DNA of 64,000 nucleotides from Rhododendron vialii (Eukaryota; Streptophyta; Magnoliopsida; Ericales; Ericaceae): positions 29,834,501 to 29,898,500 of the forward strand of contig NC_080567.1 of NCBI RefSeq assembly GCF_030253575.1, written 5' to 3'. Of this stretch, positions 1-11,694 are shown one piece after another (the first letter of the stretch is position 1; each line of letters opens with the position of its first letter). The notes under the pieces are model-generated. The model did no database searches, was not told the DNA's origin, and saw nothing but the letters and a program-made list of their open reading frames with translations. A program made the translations under genes and the position numbers.

Positions 1-885
1 ATAGTAATGCGTGTCTACACGATTCACTTATCCTTCAAACTCCTTGGGCGCTCGTTCCATGAGATCTAAGTAATCAATATTAGCGAGTAGTATGTTGTAG
101 AGTCACTATGGAGTTGGTACGATATTGTGATGTACAAAGAGAAAAAGGCGTGTACTAATTTGCTAGTCGATATTCTGTTATGATTGATCGTTTGGAGTAC
201 TTTGTCATGTGCTTGTCGATGCGTGTTTGACCTATAAGTCAGTTTGATTGATGTGCTTTATTGTGTCATGAGATTAGAGAAGCGTTTGATGAATGAGCTG
301 TATGATTATTGGGATTTGATTGGCTGTAATTGAGAATTGGAATGAGGATGTGATTGCAACGCAAGGGGTGGAAATGCAGATTGCAACGTAAGGGGTGGTA
401 ATGCAGAGACCGAAATATTGGGTGATGTTGATTGCAACGCCAGGGGTGGAAATGCAAACTGCAACGCAATGGGTGGAAATGCAGAGTGACTGAGATTATG
501 AGAAGTGTCGAAATGGTTGTGAACCTATTGTGAGTACGTTTGATTGATGTGATTTTAATAATGTTTCTACATGACATGTGAACGGTTAGGAATACTTACA
601 AGTTGTTTGAAACTCTTTGGCCGTAGTCTGTCTTTCGTTGTGATAAACTCGTGTTTCTCATGTTCACTTATCGAATTCTTTCACTCTTTGTGCATACTTC
701 ATCGCATTTTCATATAGCTTGAGTATAGATTTCTCTACTGGGCTAGTGTAGCTCAACCTACCATTTTTAGGTACACTACATGGACACAGTTTTGGAGGGT
801 GTGAAGTGCATGCAGACATCACAGGCTAAAGTTATTTTCTGAAGAACTTGTCTTTCCCTTGTAAATCAAACTGTATTGTACTATT
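1..885. other. Gene-free left edge, possibly the end of an LTR
   Basis: No protein-coding gene is supported here. The stretch holds a short tandem repeat (see 354-484). At about 738-790 there is wording around 'ctactgggctagtgtagctc' that resembles the promoter-distal part of long Ty3-type LTRs, such as the one at 41165-45044. It stops where the Helitron at 886 begins. The assignment as a truncated LTR is inference; the window edge hides its other end. Confidence 0.3.
354..484. repeat. 27-bp tandem repeat, four copies in two pairs
   Basis: Copies of a unit containing ttgcaacgcaaggggtgg begin near 354, 381, 432 and 459. Within each pair the spacing is 27 bp; the pairs are separated by about 24 bp of unrelated sequence. 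An open frame across them on the minus strand repeats the same few residues and is a by-product of the repeat. Confidence 0.8.
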
Positions 886-2417
886 CTAGTGGATGCCCGT
901 GCCTGAAGGCACGGCGTGACGTATTCTAAACACAGTCTAAATGAAATATTAAATTGTACTTTTATGATTTTTGTGTGTGGATATAACGGTTATTTTTAAC
1001 TCTATCTCACATAGACTGAATTTCATGTATGTGCATGTATATCCCACCTCATATGAGAGACGGTTACAAATAACAATTAAGTGAAAAAATTTCCCTCCTC
1101 CCAACAAAATCTACTTGTCGAAATTTCAAATTCATAGAATAGTCTAACACAACATGTGTTATCAAACTGGTGTAATTCCATTAGTTGTATCCAAGTATAG
1201 AAAAATAAGAACCTTAGCAATACAACGCCTAACATAATAGTTTTCGTAAGCTAACATAAACCAAGAATTCTTGTTATAAACATAAGAGTTTCCTTAAGTT
1301 TACATAGCCAAGAATTCTCGCTTTATTGACTATAACCTTTCCAAATAGCTAGTGAGATAAATAGAGAAAACATGATATTTATCGAATAAGTCGAATATGT
1401 GATAGATACCACGGTATTTACTGTTCATTCAGAGTGGTAGTTTGCGGCTCCGGTATGGAATAGCCAACATTGGTAAACATGAACGGGTATATATCTTCCT
1501 TTTGCCGATCAAAAAAAAATTGAGAGAGGAATGCTCTTTGTAAATATTTTGGTCAATTTGGATTCAATTTTGGTCAATTTGCCGATCAAAAAGTGTAATG
1601 ATGATGGGTAAGTAGGGAAAATGGAGGAAAAAGTTGATGTGAAAGGTGTAATGATGATGTCTTTTTAATAAGTTGGAGTTACAAAACAGGACACTTAAAA
1701 ATGGACGAAGGGAGTATAGTCCAGGAAAATCTACTCCATAATAGCTTATACTCCATATTTTTCTAACCGTTCCGCACAGTATTATTCTAACTGTTTGGCA
1801 CAGTATTCAAAAAGTCATGAACGGAAATCGCCACAAAGAAAAAGAACGGTATAGGCTAGAAAAGGGAGAAAAAATTATGTCCGTTCAAAGCACTGTATTG
1901 TAAAGAAAAGAACGGTATAGTACAGGAAAAATCTACTTCATAATAATATACATCAGCCATATTTTTCAAATTTTGGCTGATTATAGCATTAGGATTAGTC
2001 ACTAATTTCCAAAATATTATTAGTCAATAAAAGAAAGAGTGAGATTCGGATTAGGATTCGCCAACAAAAGAAAGACATGATTGATTTAATTTCCGGAATA
2101 TAGCATTAGGATTATGATTATACAATTTTGGCTGATTAAACAATCATGCCTTTTCTGAAAATTGGCTGATTATACAATCATGCCTTTCCGGAATATCATT
2201 AGTTATAGATTAATAATAGGAAGTATGATCCGACGGCTACAAAGTTAATAGGAAATATGATTGAATGGTTGTAGATGGTGCTTTGTTTGTATGAATGGAC
2301 ATTTTGTATTCATTCAATCCGATGGCTACAAAGTTAATAGGAAGTATAATCCGACGGCTGGAAGGGTGCTCATGTTTGTATGAGTAGACAAAAGACCGCT
2401 CTATTTTATAATATAGA
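886..2417 (-). mobile_element. Non-autonomous Helitron
   Basis: Read on the minus strand, the element starts with TC directly after an A (TCTATATTATAAAATAG, complement of 2401-2417). It ends in a GC-rich hairpin (gtgcc-ttca-ggcac, near 897-915) followed by CACTAG at 886. These are Helitron hallmarks: 5' TC, a 3' hairpin and a CTRR end. There is no Rep/helicase ORF, so it cannot move by itself. Inside, near 2231-2360, a phrase 'gacggctacaaagttaatag' recurs three times. The base after CTAG is A, not the expected T, so the 3' end is slightly less certain. Confidence 0.6.
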
Positions 2418-2584
2418 TTATATGTTTCGACTTACACAAAAAACAAAAACACAAACAAAAAAACCTTGGAGGGTTTCAAAATGAAAAATTGCTCTTTTAC
2501 ACAAATTTTGTGTCTAAGAAACATATGAGTTCATCTTCTCCATAATAGAACACAGACCTCCCTTTTCTCATTCCAAATTCAAGC

Positions 2585-3400
2585 AAAATTTATCTTTCAA
2601 TTTATAAATTTAACTTGTCCATTGGAGTGATCACCCAGGATAATGACTACTTACCAATCCATAATGATCAGAGTCTAAAAAGTACAAAATTATAATCAGA
2701 AACAAAAAAAAAAAAAAAAACACTGAAGACAGAAATAATATCTTTTTTTTCTAAAGTGTCCTCTTACTATTATGACTTTTTTTTTCAACATCGGCCCATA
2801 TTATTGGAGTATATTTTTTTTGATTTCTCTTATCAAGACAAATGATTAACCCCAAAAATTACAACGAAAAACTCAACAAAAAGTTATGAAAAATAAAAAA
2901 TTACCAAAAAAGAGTTTTAGACAAAAGTTTACGATGGAGCCTTGATGCTCCAATGACTAAGGTAGGTCTACGGTCCATCTTTTCTCTTCCATTTAAGAAA
3001 TAGTACCAAAAACAAGATCTGAATTAGGCATTCTCTTTGAAACATGAAGTTGAATGTATTGAAGACTTCGATACCTTATTATAAAACAAAATGGCATAAC
3101 CAACTGCCATAGCTCAATTAACCGCCCTATTATGGGGATTCTTTCTTGAAGTATAGTTCAAGGGTAACTCACTCTCAAATGGGAGGTATCAGGCCAATTC
3201 TTGTGTCATTTGATTACTTCTCACCCAACATAAGGATTAATTCACAAGTTATAGTCATTGTGTCGTTGGGTTGGCCTTGTTTTCTTTTTTGTTTTTTTGG
3301 GTAAATGGTGGCTGCCGAAGGATTAACGTTTTCATTCTGCCTGCCGAAGGTAAAGAGGGGAAAGAGAAAACTCATCTTACACCAGCCTTTAAAGAAGGAA
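2585..3400. repeat. Segment inverted relative to block B
   Basis: This segment matches 15955-16845 only after reverse complementing. For example, the passage around 'gaagacttcgatacc' and 'taaccgccctatta' (3060-3135) reads backwards at 16280-16350. Sequence on both sides is collinear with block B. Block B has an inverted-repeat pair at the breakpoints, which block A does not. Confidence 0.75.
2700..2960 (-). repeat. Dispersed AT-rich repeat, copy 1
   Basis: This is an AT-rich non-coding repeat with the core 'aatgattaaccccaaaaatt' and a 'tctcttatcaagacaaatg' stretch. Related copies occur at about 8920-9490, 16480-16745 and 20285-20530, all on the other strand. No terminal inverted repeats or ORF were recognised, so its class is unknown. 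Confidence 0.55.
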
Positions 3401-5268
3401 CCCTATTTGCTGCTTAGTGGCATGCGGGCATGGTGCCCAATCAGAAATTCAGACCATACCCTAACACCATTGCCACACAATAGTCTCTCCAAATTAGACA
3501 AAACCACACAAAAGGGTCTCACAAAACCAAAAACAAAAAAAAAAACAAAAAAGGAAAGCAAAGAATACAAATAGGTCTTACATCAGCTGCGGATTAGAAT
3601 ATCAATGCTAATAAAGCAAGTTTGCATTGTTGCACTAGAACATAGGCTTATAGGCAAACACCAGAGTTTCTTCCTCTCTGCTGGCATAGAGACAATCAGA
3701 CAACGCTGTTTTACCTCAGGTTTCTTGCTTCGTCTCCTTGGGCACAAAAGCATCAGTCAATGCAGATCTCGACACCAACGAAGCCACCAAGAGACGCAAA
3801 GTCTGCAATATGAATGTATCAGCAGAGAGTGAAATTGAAACTACTACAGTCAGCAAACTACTACACCAAGCCACAGTTACAGGCTCAAACTAAGGGCACA
3901 ACTTGGGAAGTTAAAGTGCTGTGGTGCAAGCCAATGAATTGTGTTTAGTGCACAAGGTTTGAGAATATTTCTCAGAACGTTGATAGTAAAAACCTGTTAC
4001 ATGAAATCTTCAAAATATATGAAGAACAGTGTCCGGTTCTTGAGACATGAGTAAGGGTACATCATATGTGTTAACATTTTTCTAGGACATTCACCTTGAA
4101 AGCACATTAAGTACCAAAAACTTTCTGAAAAGTCTGGCTGGTCGAACGCATATTACTGCAGAACTATTTATGCAATGATGCGATTCTCATATTATGCATG
4201 CCATGGTACCTCGCAAACAATATCAACCTTAAAAAATAAAGAAATCCAATAAGAAACGTGAATATTTCAGTGTCCCAGTGTCCTCAATGAGAATGAGATG
4301 AATCCCACACTCAGACACATACACTAAGGGCCGTACCCTTCACCCGTATCTGAGTCCATGTGACATCTAATATAATTTGACAGCAGTTAACTTACGCCTT
4401 ACCTCCTCCTCACCCATATTCACCTCCAATTCCTGAATGTCGCTGAGAGGTACCTTTAATCGGTTGATAAGAGATATGCCTGAGATAGGAGATAAAGGTT
4501 CTATCGATAAACTATCCGTCACCATGAACATAGACGGTCCTTTCACTAGTCTGCCACCAATTTTAACTTCCTGCGGAGGGGACTCTGAACTCAAATGAAT
4601 GCATTCAATTTTGAATAGGGAAGAAAGAGTCGACCATGACAGGTTTCCAACTTCAATACCAATTAGTTTGTTGTCATATGAGGTACCAGGGGCTAGTTTT
4701 GGATCGAGTAGAATTGACTTCATCTCCTCTGATTTGTAGAACTTGTTGACATCAAAATCTTGGACACTCTTGTATAAATTGCCCAGGCATCCCTTGAAGG
4801 ACAAATAAGGAAATTTCTTAAAGATATAACCAATTGGAAATGAGAAGAAACTGTATAGGAGATTCACAAAATTCTCTTCAACTTCTGCATACAGCGCCCT
4901 ATTCTTCGATCTGTTTATGATAAGCTTCAAGTTTATCTTTTTCATCCTTATTGCTTGTGTCCACGTCTCTTTGAGATAGATTCATCATCCTCGGTCCATA
5001 CTGTCCATAATTAATCATGGGCTTTGTCTTACTGAAGGGATGTTCCAATATGGAGTCAGAAAAAGGCGTCCTTGATGCTAATGAACACTTGAGCAATTTC
5101 AGAACCTGAGACAGATGGATACAAACAAGTAGTTCCAAAAAAATAAGGGCACGGAGTCATGGACAAGGCCTGGAACACGGCAAAAGTGTGTGTATGTGTG
5201 TATGTATGCATATATATATATGCAAGTATGGAAATATGTGGATTTTATAGGTATTGAGTTGTTATTTG

Positions 5269-7400
5269 TGTAACGGCCCGAAAATTCGGAGACATTAAAA
5301 AAAAAATAATGAAAAGATTATTTCCACAAAAGAAATTCATAGATTTACTGCATCACCATTTCAAAAGCAAATCTCATTATTTTACAACCGTTTCGAATAA
5401 ATCAACATATTAAAATTTTCAAATAAATTTAGAAGCTTCCAAAATAAAGTCGACTTAAATTAATCAGAGCGACTATGCGCACGGAAACCAAGATTTTCAG
5501 CTTCTTTCTCAATAGGATTGAACTCGATCGAATCGTACGACACTTCTGCTCCGTCTTCGCTACCTGGCATTCGAGTTACCAGGGCAACATAGTACCGTGA
5601 GCGATGACGCTCAGTAGCCAAAACCCACCCGAACCCATAACTTACAAGCAATAGGATATACAATTGAAATGCATTAAAATAACATAAAAAGAGAACAATT
5701 AATCATTTCATTACTATCCTTTAACTTATGTGAAATCTCGGATCTTATCCACAGATCCGTTCCTATCCATAACCTCTGGCACAAACACTGGTGTGGTCCG
5801 ACTCCCTTTTTCCAGATCCGGATGAAAGATACCTAAGTTATATACCCGGGTATCCCATCCGCAACCATAAATTCGGATAAAACTTCACCGGCAACGCTCA
5901 AGCGCCGTCTAGGCCGGGTTGAACTTCACCGGCAACGCTCAAGCGCCGTCTAGCCCGGGTTGTGACGCAAGCACAATGCCACCCTTATGTCCCGTCCCAA
6001 CATCCGAGAGCCGACCACCACCATGCCGTACCCAGGGTTCGTAAATCCACACTTTCAACAAATCACCACCAATCAACCTCCAACAATTCAATCCCCGGAT
6101 TCCTTGTCCGGAATCACAATCACAGCCTCTCACATTATCCATTTTCCTTTAAACTTACTTTCACGTCTAATATGTTAAATCCGCACATCGTAACCAACCC
6201 CGGGAACCTATTTGGCCAATCTATCAATACAATAACATTTCACACAATTCAATATTTTTTTTACGAACAGGCTAACAATAATTAATTCTACGATAATAAC
6301 AAAACATGCGATAAAACAAATCATGTAGTAAAATTAATTATGCAATTAAAACAAATCAAGTAATTCTTTTTATTTTCTCTTATCCTTTTCACAACTAAAA
6401 TCTACGTTTACTATTAATCATCTTGGAGTATCGTCAGTACCAAAATAATTCATGATCACAATGAAACTAGGATTTAATCGAAACTAAATAACTTGGGGTT
6501 TATAGTATTAACCTTTAATACTCAAGGTCCAATTTATAAACTTCTCTAACTTGAGGGCTAAACTGTACTTAATCTAAAACAATTTTTATGAAAGAAAACA
6601 GTAGCCATGGCCAACAGACACCGCGGCCATGGATTTCGGAAAATCCAACGGGTTTCGGCCGGCTTACGATCGGCGACGTCGGGTTCGATTATTTTCATAC
6701 CGAAATACAAAACAATCAATATGGAACATAAAATATATTTAGGGAGGTAAGTTCGGACTACCTCTCGTCCGGCGAAATAGTTTTCGGAGAGATTTCAGGA
6801 CGGGTCGGATCGGCGGCGGCTCGGTCGAAAGGTGGTAGTGTACGGCAGTGGAGATGGCTCCTGTGGTGGTGATAGCCGGTGGTGATGACTGCTCCGGTGG
6901 TGAGAGAATGTACGGCGATGGAGGTGGCGATGGAGGTGGTTCCGACTGGTGGAGGAGGTGTTGGGTTGCGGCTGCCGGTGGAGATGGTGGAGTGGCGCGG
7001 TCCACGGTGGTGCCTCTCTCTTTCTTACAGTGCCGAATGGGGAAGGATTTTGGCTGTCTGGGAAAAAAATGAAATGGAGGAAGGGTATTAAAATGGGTTG
7101 AGTTTTGCACGGGGCTAATACCCAATGGTTAAAAATGTGCTGTCAACACTAGAGGAAAATAGGGAGGGATAAGGGGATTTGGTCTCTCCTCTCTCAGCCG
7201 AATATTTTGAAGGAAAAGGTGAGGGTTGTTCCGGAACAACAACACACGCACACACTACTAAAATTACTCGCTGAACACACGCGCACACAATCAATTACAA
7301 AATAAAATTTGGTGTGCCGAAATAAATAATTTTTCGAACAAAAATATTATTTTTGTTTTGATAATTATTATTATTTATTAAAAAAATACAGGTCTTTACA
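5269..7400. mobile_element. Solo LTR (TG..CA, 5-bp target duplication)
   Basis: The element starts TGTAACGGCCCG and ends GTCTTTACA, flanked on both sides by ATTTG (5264-5268 and 7401-7405). The undisturbed site is readable in block B near 18750 ('gctgttaattgtatgc'). One LTR with a single target duplication and no internal region indicates a solo LTR left by recombination. The TGTAACG start is shared with the 41165-45044 LTR, so both may come from related Ty3/gypsy elements. It includes a 41-bp direct repeat at 5881-5962 and a GC-rich part near 6600-7050. Confidence 0.85.
5881..5962. repeat. 41-bp direct repeat inside the solo LTR
   Basis: Two back-to-back copies contain 'cttcaccggcaacgctcaag'. 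They differ at one base (aggcc versus agccc). Confidence 0.85.
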
Positions 7401-9045
7401 ATTTGTATGCATATTGTATTTAGTGACACGGTACATCATAGCTTTCCATTTATGGAATTTGGAACAAAAAAATGATTTCGTTATTTACCTCATCCTTTCC
7501 TATGTTCAGCAATCTCTCTTCTATTTTGCTCCCATCTAATGCTCCAAAATTGCCAAGCAGAGACAAGCCAGCCATGGTAGACATAGGCAACACTTGAAAG
7601 TCATCGGTTATCATAAAACGCACGGTTGGTTTAATAAATCCACTTCCACCTTGGGGAACTGGATTTAATAGATTTAACTCGTAGTGTAAGGCTTTTCCGC
7701 ACGGGCAAGAATCATTTTGGTCATAACTCACAATACTACAACCCTGACGGCAACACACATACTCCAATACTTGCTTTTTTTACATTCAGACAAATCTACC
7801 TTTAGGTTCCTACAGTAGACATCAGTTGCACATTGCGGACGAAGAAGTATCCCTTTGTGCTCACTTGATAGAAAGTCCTCATCAAACTTTCATATAAGTT
7901 GTTTAAACAGCCAATCTTCTCCTTCAAAAAGTGCTCACGAGTGAGTCTGACAATTGTTCCAATAGGTATCGTAAGGAAGCTGAACAGAACATCCACAAAA
8001 TCCTTGTTTGCCTCCACAAAAACAATTCGATTTTTCTCTTTCTCCACAAGGATCTTCAAACTCATAGTTTGAGAAGCCTCGCTTGCCATGATTTTCAATA
8101 AAAACTTGAGTGACTAACTTCAAGATAACAGTAATTCGCTTGACGAGTATTGTTGGCTTATGTTGGAACTTGTATCCCTTGCATCAACCACTAAAAATGG
8201 AAAAGATTAATAGAAAGATGCTTAAAAAACTGTCCGTGAAAAACACAACAATATTGAGTTGCAACACCAAAAGAAATCCATGGCACCAATATTGCATTCG
8301 AGGAAATTCTTGAAATGTAGATGTTTTGCGATTAAGCAATGGAAACCGCATTTACAAATGTCAAACATTGAACTTTCTTGGTGCAATGCCGGTGTAAGTG
8401 TACAATGTTACTATTAAGTTCTCGACAGAGGACGGTTATGGTTGCAATACAAAAGTATACACCGGTATTCGGTTGGGCCTCCATGTTCCACGTGCAGACT
8501 GCCGAATCATTTAGAGGCTATAATCAAAACAAGAGTAAATTCCTTCATAGCATGTTTCATAGGAAAGTCACTAACCTATAAAATTCCAATCTTCTAAAGT
8601 TTTTTTTTTTTTTTTTTTTGGGATAGTCAAATAGGACCGGGGAAGTCCCCTTTTGCATCACAAGTATCAAACAAGGAATAGCCATTGAATGAGAGGATCC
8701 TTACTCATGGAGAAACATTGTTTAAAAGGATGTAAAATTAGGACGGAAAAAATAACTCCAAGCAGAAGAATTTAGCAAGTCCTAGTACATGTATGTTACC
8801 CGTCACCTCCGCCAGAGAGTATTGCCCTCACAACATACCAGTATCACTGCACTCATGTCGGGACCGAGCCTAAGAACCCATCACGTGTGGGTGGTGTTGG
8901 AAGTAAGGCCCCATTCTCCTCAATTTTTTTTGTCTAAAACTTTTTTCGGCAACTTTTTTACTTTTTGCAACTTTTTGCAGATCTTTTCATAGTAAATTTT
9001 GGGGTTAATCATCGGTCTCGACGAGAGAAATCAAAATAGTATAAT

Positions 9046-9331
9046 GGGAAGTGCTACAATACACACATCTTATTTGGGTGTGTATCATATACACCCTTAT
9101 TAAAATACACCAAAATGTTATGAATCCAAAAATGTTACGAATCTATTGCTAAAAAGTTACGAATCATATTGTTAAAAAGTTACGAATTTTTAGTATAAAA
9201 GTTACGATACGAAATAAAATGTTATGAATGACCGGTCCTACAAATAATTTTTTATGAGGTGGCACAATATGAACCACACAATAGATGCATATGGTACACA
9301 CCTTAAAGGGGTGTGTATTGAAGATTTTCCC
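9046..9331. mobile_element. MITE with 9-bp target duplication (Mutator-like)
   Basis: The terminal inverted repeats begin GGGAA and share ATACACAC. TAGTATAAT flanks both ends (9037-9045 and 9332-9340). Block B lacks the insertion at the corresponding place near 20375, which confirms the ends. The 9-bp duplication points to a Mutator-like origin. The interior repeats 'agttacgaat' several times and has no ORF. Confidence 0.8.
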
Positions 9332-9479
9332 TAGTATAATAATATGAACCGATGTTGAAAAAAATTCATATATACGGCACTTTATACAAAAAATATTCGT
9401 ATTTTTTTTGTCTTTAGTATTTTTTTAATACTTTTAGTCATAATTTTTTACGTACTTTTTAGGCTCATCAAGTCGAGAT

Positions 9480-10019
9480 GGACAGCGAATCAAAAAGACA
9501 AAATGCAAATCTAACTAAAGTTCAAAAAAGACGAACAAAACACATAAAATGAAGATGACAGTTAAGGAGAATTAGTTCCAATGGGGGCTGCGGACTTGAA
9601 CTTGGGCTTGTCCAACCAAGGCCAAGTTTTCGACTGCTGAACCAACCCCTCATTAGTTACCCTGATACAGTTCAAAGGTTCAAGTCGTATACAAATGTCC
9701 ATATATTAGCACAAACTAGAATTCTACTGATGGATGGCCCACCCCTCAAATGTAAGTGTTTGTAAAAGTGTGTTTGGTTGAAGGACAAATTTGGTGATGA
9801 AAAAGTGAAACGACAAGAAGTAACCGAAGTAACCATGGAGGGACGATGAAGAAGGCGGCATAAACAAGCGGAATGAGTAGAGTAGTGCTCAAAGATGATC
9901 CAAGTTAAGTAGTGTGTCGTACCTGTGAGTCACTGCGGGAGATCCAGCAAACCAAACCAGTATTGCTTCTTTGATGAACGATTTTGGAATTGGGAAAGAC
10001 AGTGGCAACAGTAAACTAA
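9480..10019. other. Right part of block A, no clear gene
   Basis: This stretch matches 20520-21477 in block B. A short conserved open stretch near 9905-10000 (minus strand) also has an open counterpart in block B near 21380-21470, but the reading differs and there is no start or splice evidence. I do not call a gene here. Confidence 0.4.
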
Positions 10020-10050
10020 AAGGACAATTATTAAAAGCATCTCCAATAAC
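10020..10050. repeat. 31-bp direct repeat, copy 1 (copy 2 at 10888-10918)
   Basis: The phrase beginning aaggacaattattaaaagc is repeated exactly at 10888-10918. The two copies bracket a cluster of three small transposons. It is far too long for an ordinary target duplication. Confidence 0.85.
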
Positions 10051-10062
10051 ATAAAGTCTGCC

Positions 10063-10449
10063 GGCACAGCAAATCTGTACACAGATTTCTATGTGGGACA
10101 AGTGATCCGAGTCATTCATTACACAGATTTCTATGTGGAGCCCACTAAATATCCCATACAAGTGATCCGAGCCGTTCATTATTTTTAAAACATTTTTTCA
10201 AGGGCCCTCGTGAAAAATCAGCTCAATCCGATACCTATAAGTACTTGATCTAATCGTCTAACTTTTCATTCTCTAAAAACTTGAATGAAAAGTTAGATGA
10301 TTAAATCAAGTACTTATAGGTATCGGATTGAGCTGATTTTTCTCGGAGGCCCTTGAAAAAATGTTTTAAACATAAAGAACGGCTCGAATCACTTGTGTGG
10401 GACCCGTAGTAGGCCTCACATAGAAATCTGTGCACAAATTTGCTGTGCC
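10063..10449. mobile_element. Foldback MITE with long inverted arms
   Basis: The ends GGCACAGCAAAT.. and ..ATTTGCTGTGCC are inverted. The arms continue inward, with gaps, to a small central loop near 10265-10285; 'aagtacttataggtatcgga' in the right arm reads back in the left arm at 10232-10250. No convincing target duplication was found, so the superfamily is open. Confidence 0.75.
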
Positions 10450-10468
10450 AATAGACTGGCTCCTCCAA

Positions 10469-10651
10469 TCTCTATTATCAAACAGAATGGTGTGTGGACA
10501 AGTTGTTGGAATGACTTAGATTCATTTGATCCAAAGGCTGTAATGCATCCTCCTACTTCCCGGTTAAATGTCCATGGTTTTCACCTAAATCACACAACTG
10601 CCATCCCCTTCAACCGAAATGCGTAGTGCCACAGGCACGGGCTAACACTAG
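10469..10651 (+). mobile_element. 183-bp miniature Helitron
   Basis: It starts TCTCTATTATCAAACAG after an A and ends with the hairpin gtgccacaggcac followed by CACTAG, with T next. The 5' end matches the Helitron start at 39239 and the 3' end matches the terminal hairpins at 13938, 14440 and 45910. It is therefore a deletion derivative of the same family. It has no coding capacity. Confidence 0.8.
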
Positions 10652-10664
10652 TAACTCTATAATA

Positions 10665-10879
10665 CTCCCTCCGTCCCTAAATAAGTGTCCGGCGCGCAAA
10701 ACTAGGCTTTACAAAATATGCATATTTTTTATTAAAAAATTTAATTTTTTTTCACAATCTAATTGAACTCATTGCTATCTATTGATTTGTGGAAAAAAAT
10801 TAAATTTTTTAATGAAACAAATGCATCTTTTTGAAGGCCTAGTTTTGCTCGCCGGACACTTATTTAGGGACGAAGGGAG
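10665..10879. mobile_element. Stowaway-type MITE
   Basis: The inverted ends CTCCCTCCGTCCCTAAATAA and the reverse at 10855-10879 are flanked by TA on both sides (10663-10664, 10880-10881). The CTCCCTCCGT terminus and TA duplication are the Stowaway (Tc1/mariner-derived) signature. Confidence 0.85.
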
Positions 10880-10924
10880 TACACTACAAGGACAATTATT
10901 AAAAGCATCTCCAATAACTCTGTA

Positions 10925-11170
10925 CTCCCTCCCTCCGTTTCAAATTAAGAATCCCTTATTCAATTTTAGGATGTTCCAAAATGATTGTCCTTTTCAAAAA
11001 AATGGAAGTGAAAATTTGATCAAATTTCAAAAGTGTCCCTCTTATTTGAATACAAATGGTGCAAAATAAGTAAAATATAGGGGTAATGGTGGAAAGTAGG
11101 TGTAATAATTACATGCCCCTTAAAAAAGTTGAAATTCCTAAAAGGGACTCTCATTTAGGAACGGAGGGAG
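10925..11170. mobile_element. Second Stowaway-type MITE
   Basis: The ends are CTCCCTCCCTCCGTTTCAAA and ..GGAACGGAGGGAG, flanked by TA at 10923-10924 and 11171-11172. The interior differs from the neighbouring element, so it is a separate Stowaway subfamily rather than a duplicate. Confidence 0.8.
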
Positions 11171-11172
11171 TA

Positions 11173-11680
11173 ATACACTATAATGTTGTGTTTGAATGAG
11201 TTTTTGAAAAAAAAAATTATGATAGTAATGATTGAAAGTAAGAATAATGAGTGAAGAGAGAAATTAGAATAATAATAAAAATAAGGATAATAGGTATTTT
11301 TTGAGTAGGATTTTTTTTTTTCAAAAAAGGAAACGAACAAGGCATAAATGGCTAAAGTTGTAGCTAGCAAATGGGCAAAAAGTGACTCCAATGTACTTGA
11401 TAAATTGGTCCATAAACTCATGACTGCACAAGTCACCTTATAAATTTGGCCACAAATATATAGTCACTAGTGAATTTGGGAGGTAACATATGTTCACCTT
11501 AAATAAGTTATTCGTTCTATTCAACTACTTTATGCGTGTGATAGTTGTAATCATTACAAAGTATCAGTTACCATTTTGATATATTTGTTTTCCTATTTCA
11601 TCATAAAAGAAAATATTTATACAAAGAAACATCGCTTAAAAAGTGAGGGTAAAAGAATATACTTTAAAAAAGAAATAATT
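11173..11680. other. AT-rich spacer, nothing recognised
   Basis: The stretch has homopolymer runs and short AT repeats. Open frames are short and low-complexity. It may be the left remainder of a Helitron cut by the LINE at 11695 (its minus-strand 5' end would be at 13937), but its far end was not found. Confidence 0.4.
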
Positions 11681-11694
11681 TGATGGCTACAAAG

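Larger units (their letters stand above)
3716..8098 (-). pseudogene. DUF674 family gene A, frameshifted and interrupted
   Basis: Three exons on the minus strand: exon 1 about 8089 (or 8098) to 7489, exon 2 5105-4403, exon 3 3802-3716 (stop TGA). Splice sites are GT..AG and match those of gene B. The product is a DUF674 protein, a plant-specific family of unknown function; the start MASEASQTMSLKILVEK, a cysteine-rich ribbon (CxxxxC ... CxCG) and two similar DUF674 repeats are visible. It is broken. A 10-bp deletion after NNLYESL (near 7885) shifts frame, a second shift lies near 7765, and an extra A near 4944 splits exon 2. A 2.1-kb solo LTR sits in the first intron. Probably non-functional. 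Confidence 0.85.
2418..10031. repeat. Segmental duplication, block A (partner 15326-21491)
   Basis: This block is homologous to 15326-21491 in the same orientation apart from one inverted inner segment. Shared landmarks, in order: a stretch from 'cgacttac' (2428 / 15487), the three exons of a DUF674 gene on the minus strand, the T-rich spacer with 'aggaccggggaagtcccc' (8632 / 19989), and the end near 'aaaggacaattatt' (10018 / 21478). Block A is longer because it holds a solo LTR (5269-7400) and a 286-bp MITE (9046-9331) that block B lacks. Confidence 0.85.

Noticed and set aside
6739-7125. Proline-rich 128-codon frame on the minus strand and glycine-rich frames on the plus strand
   Set aside because: They lie in the GC-rich part of a solo LTR and have no domain; composition alone explains the open frames.
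10055-10460. Possible 8-bp target duplication (agtctgcc / agactggc) of the foldback MITE
   Set aside because: The two words differ at two positions and the right one is not adjacent to the element end.
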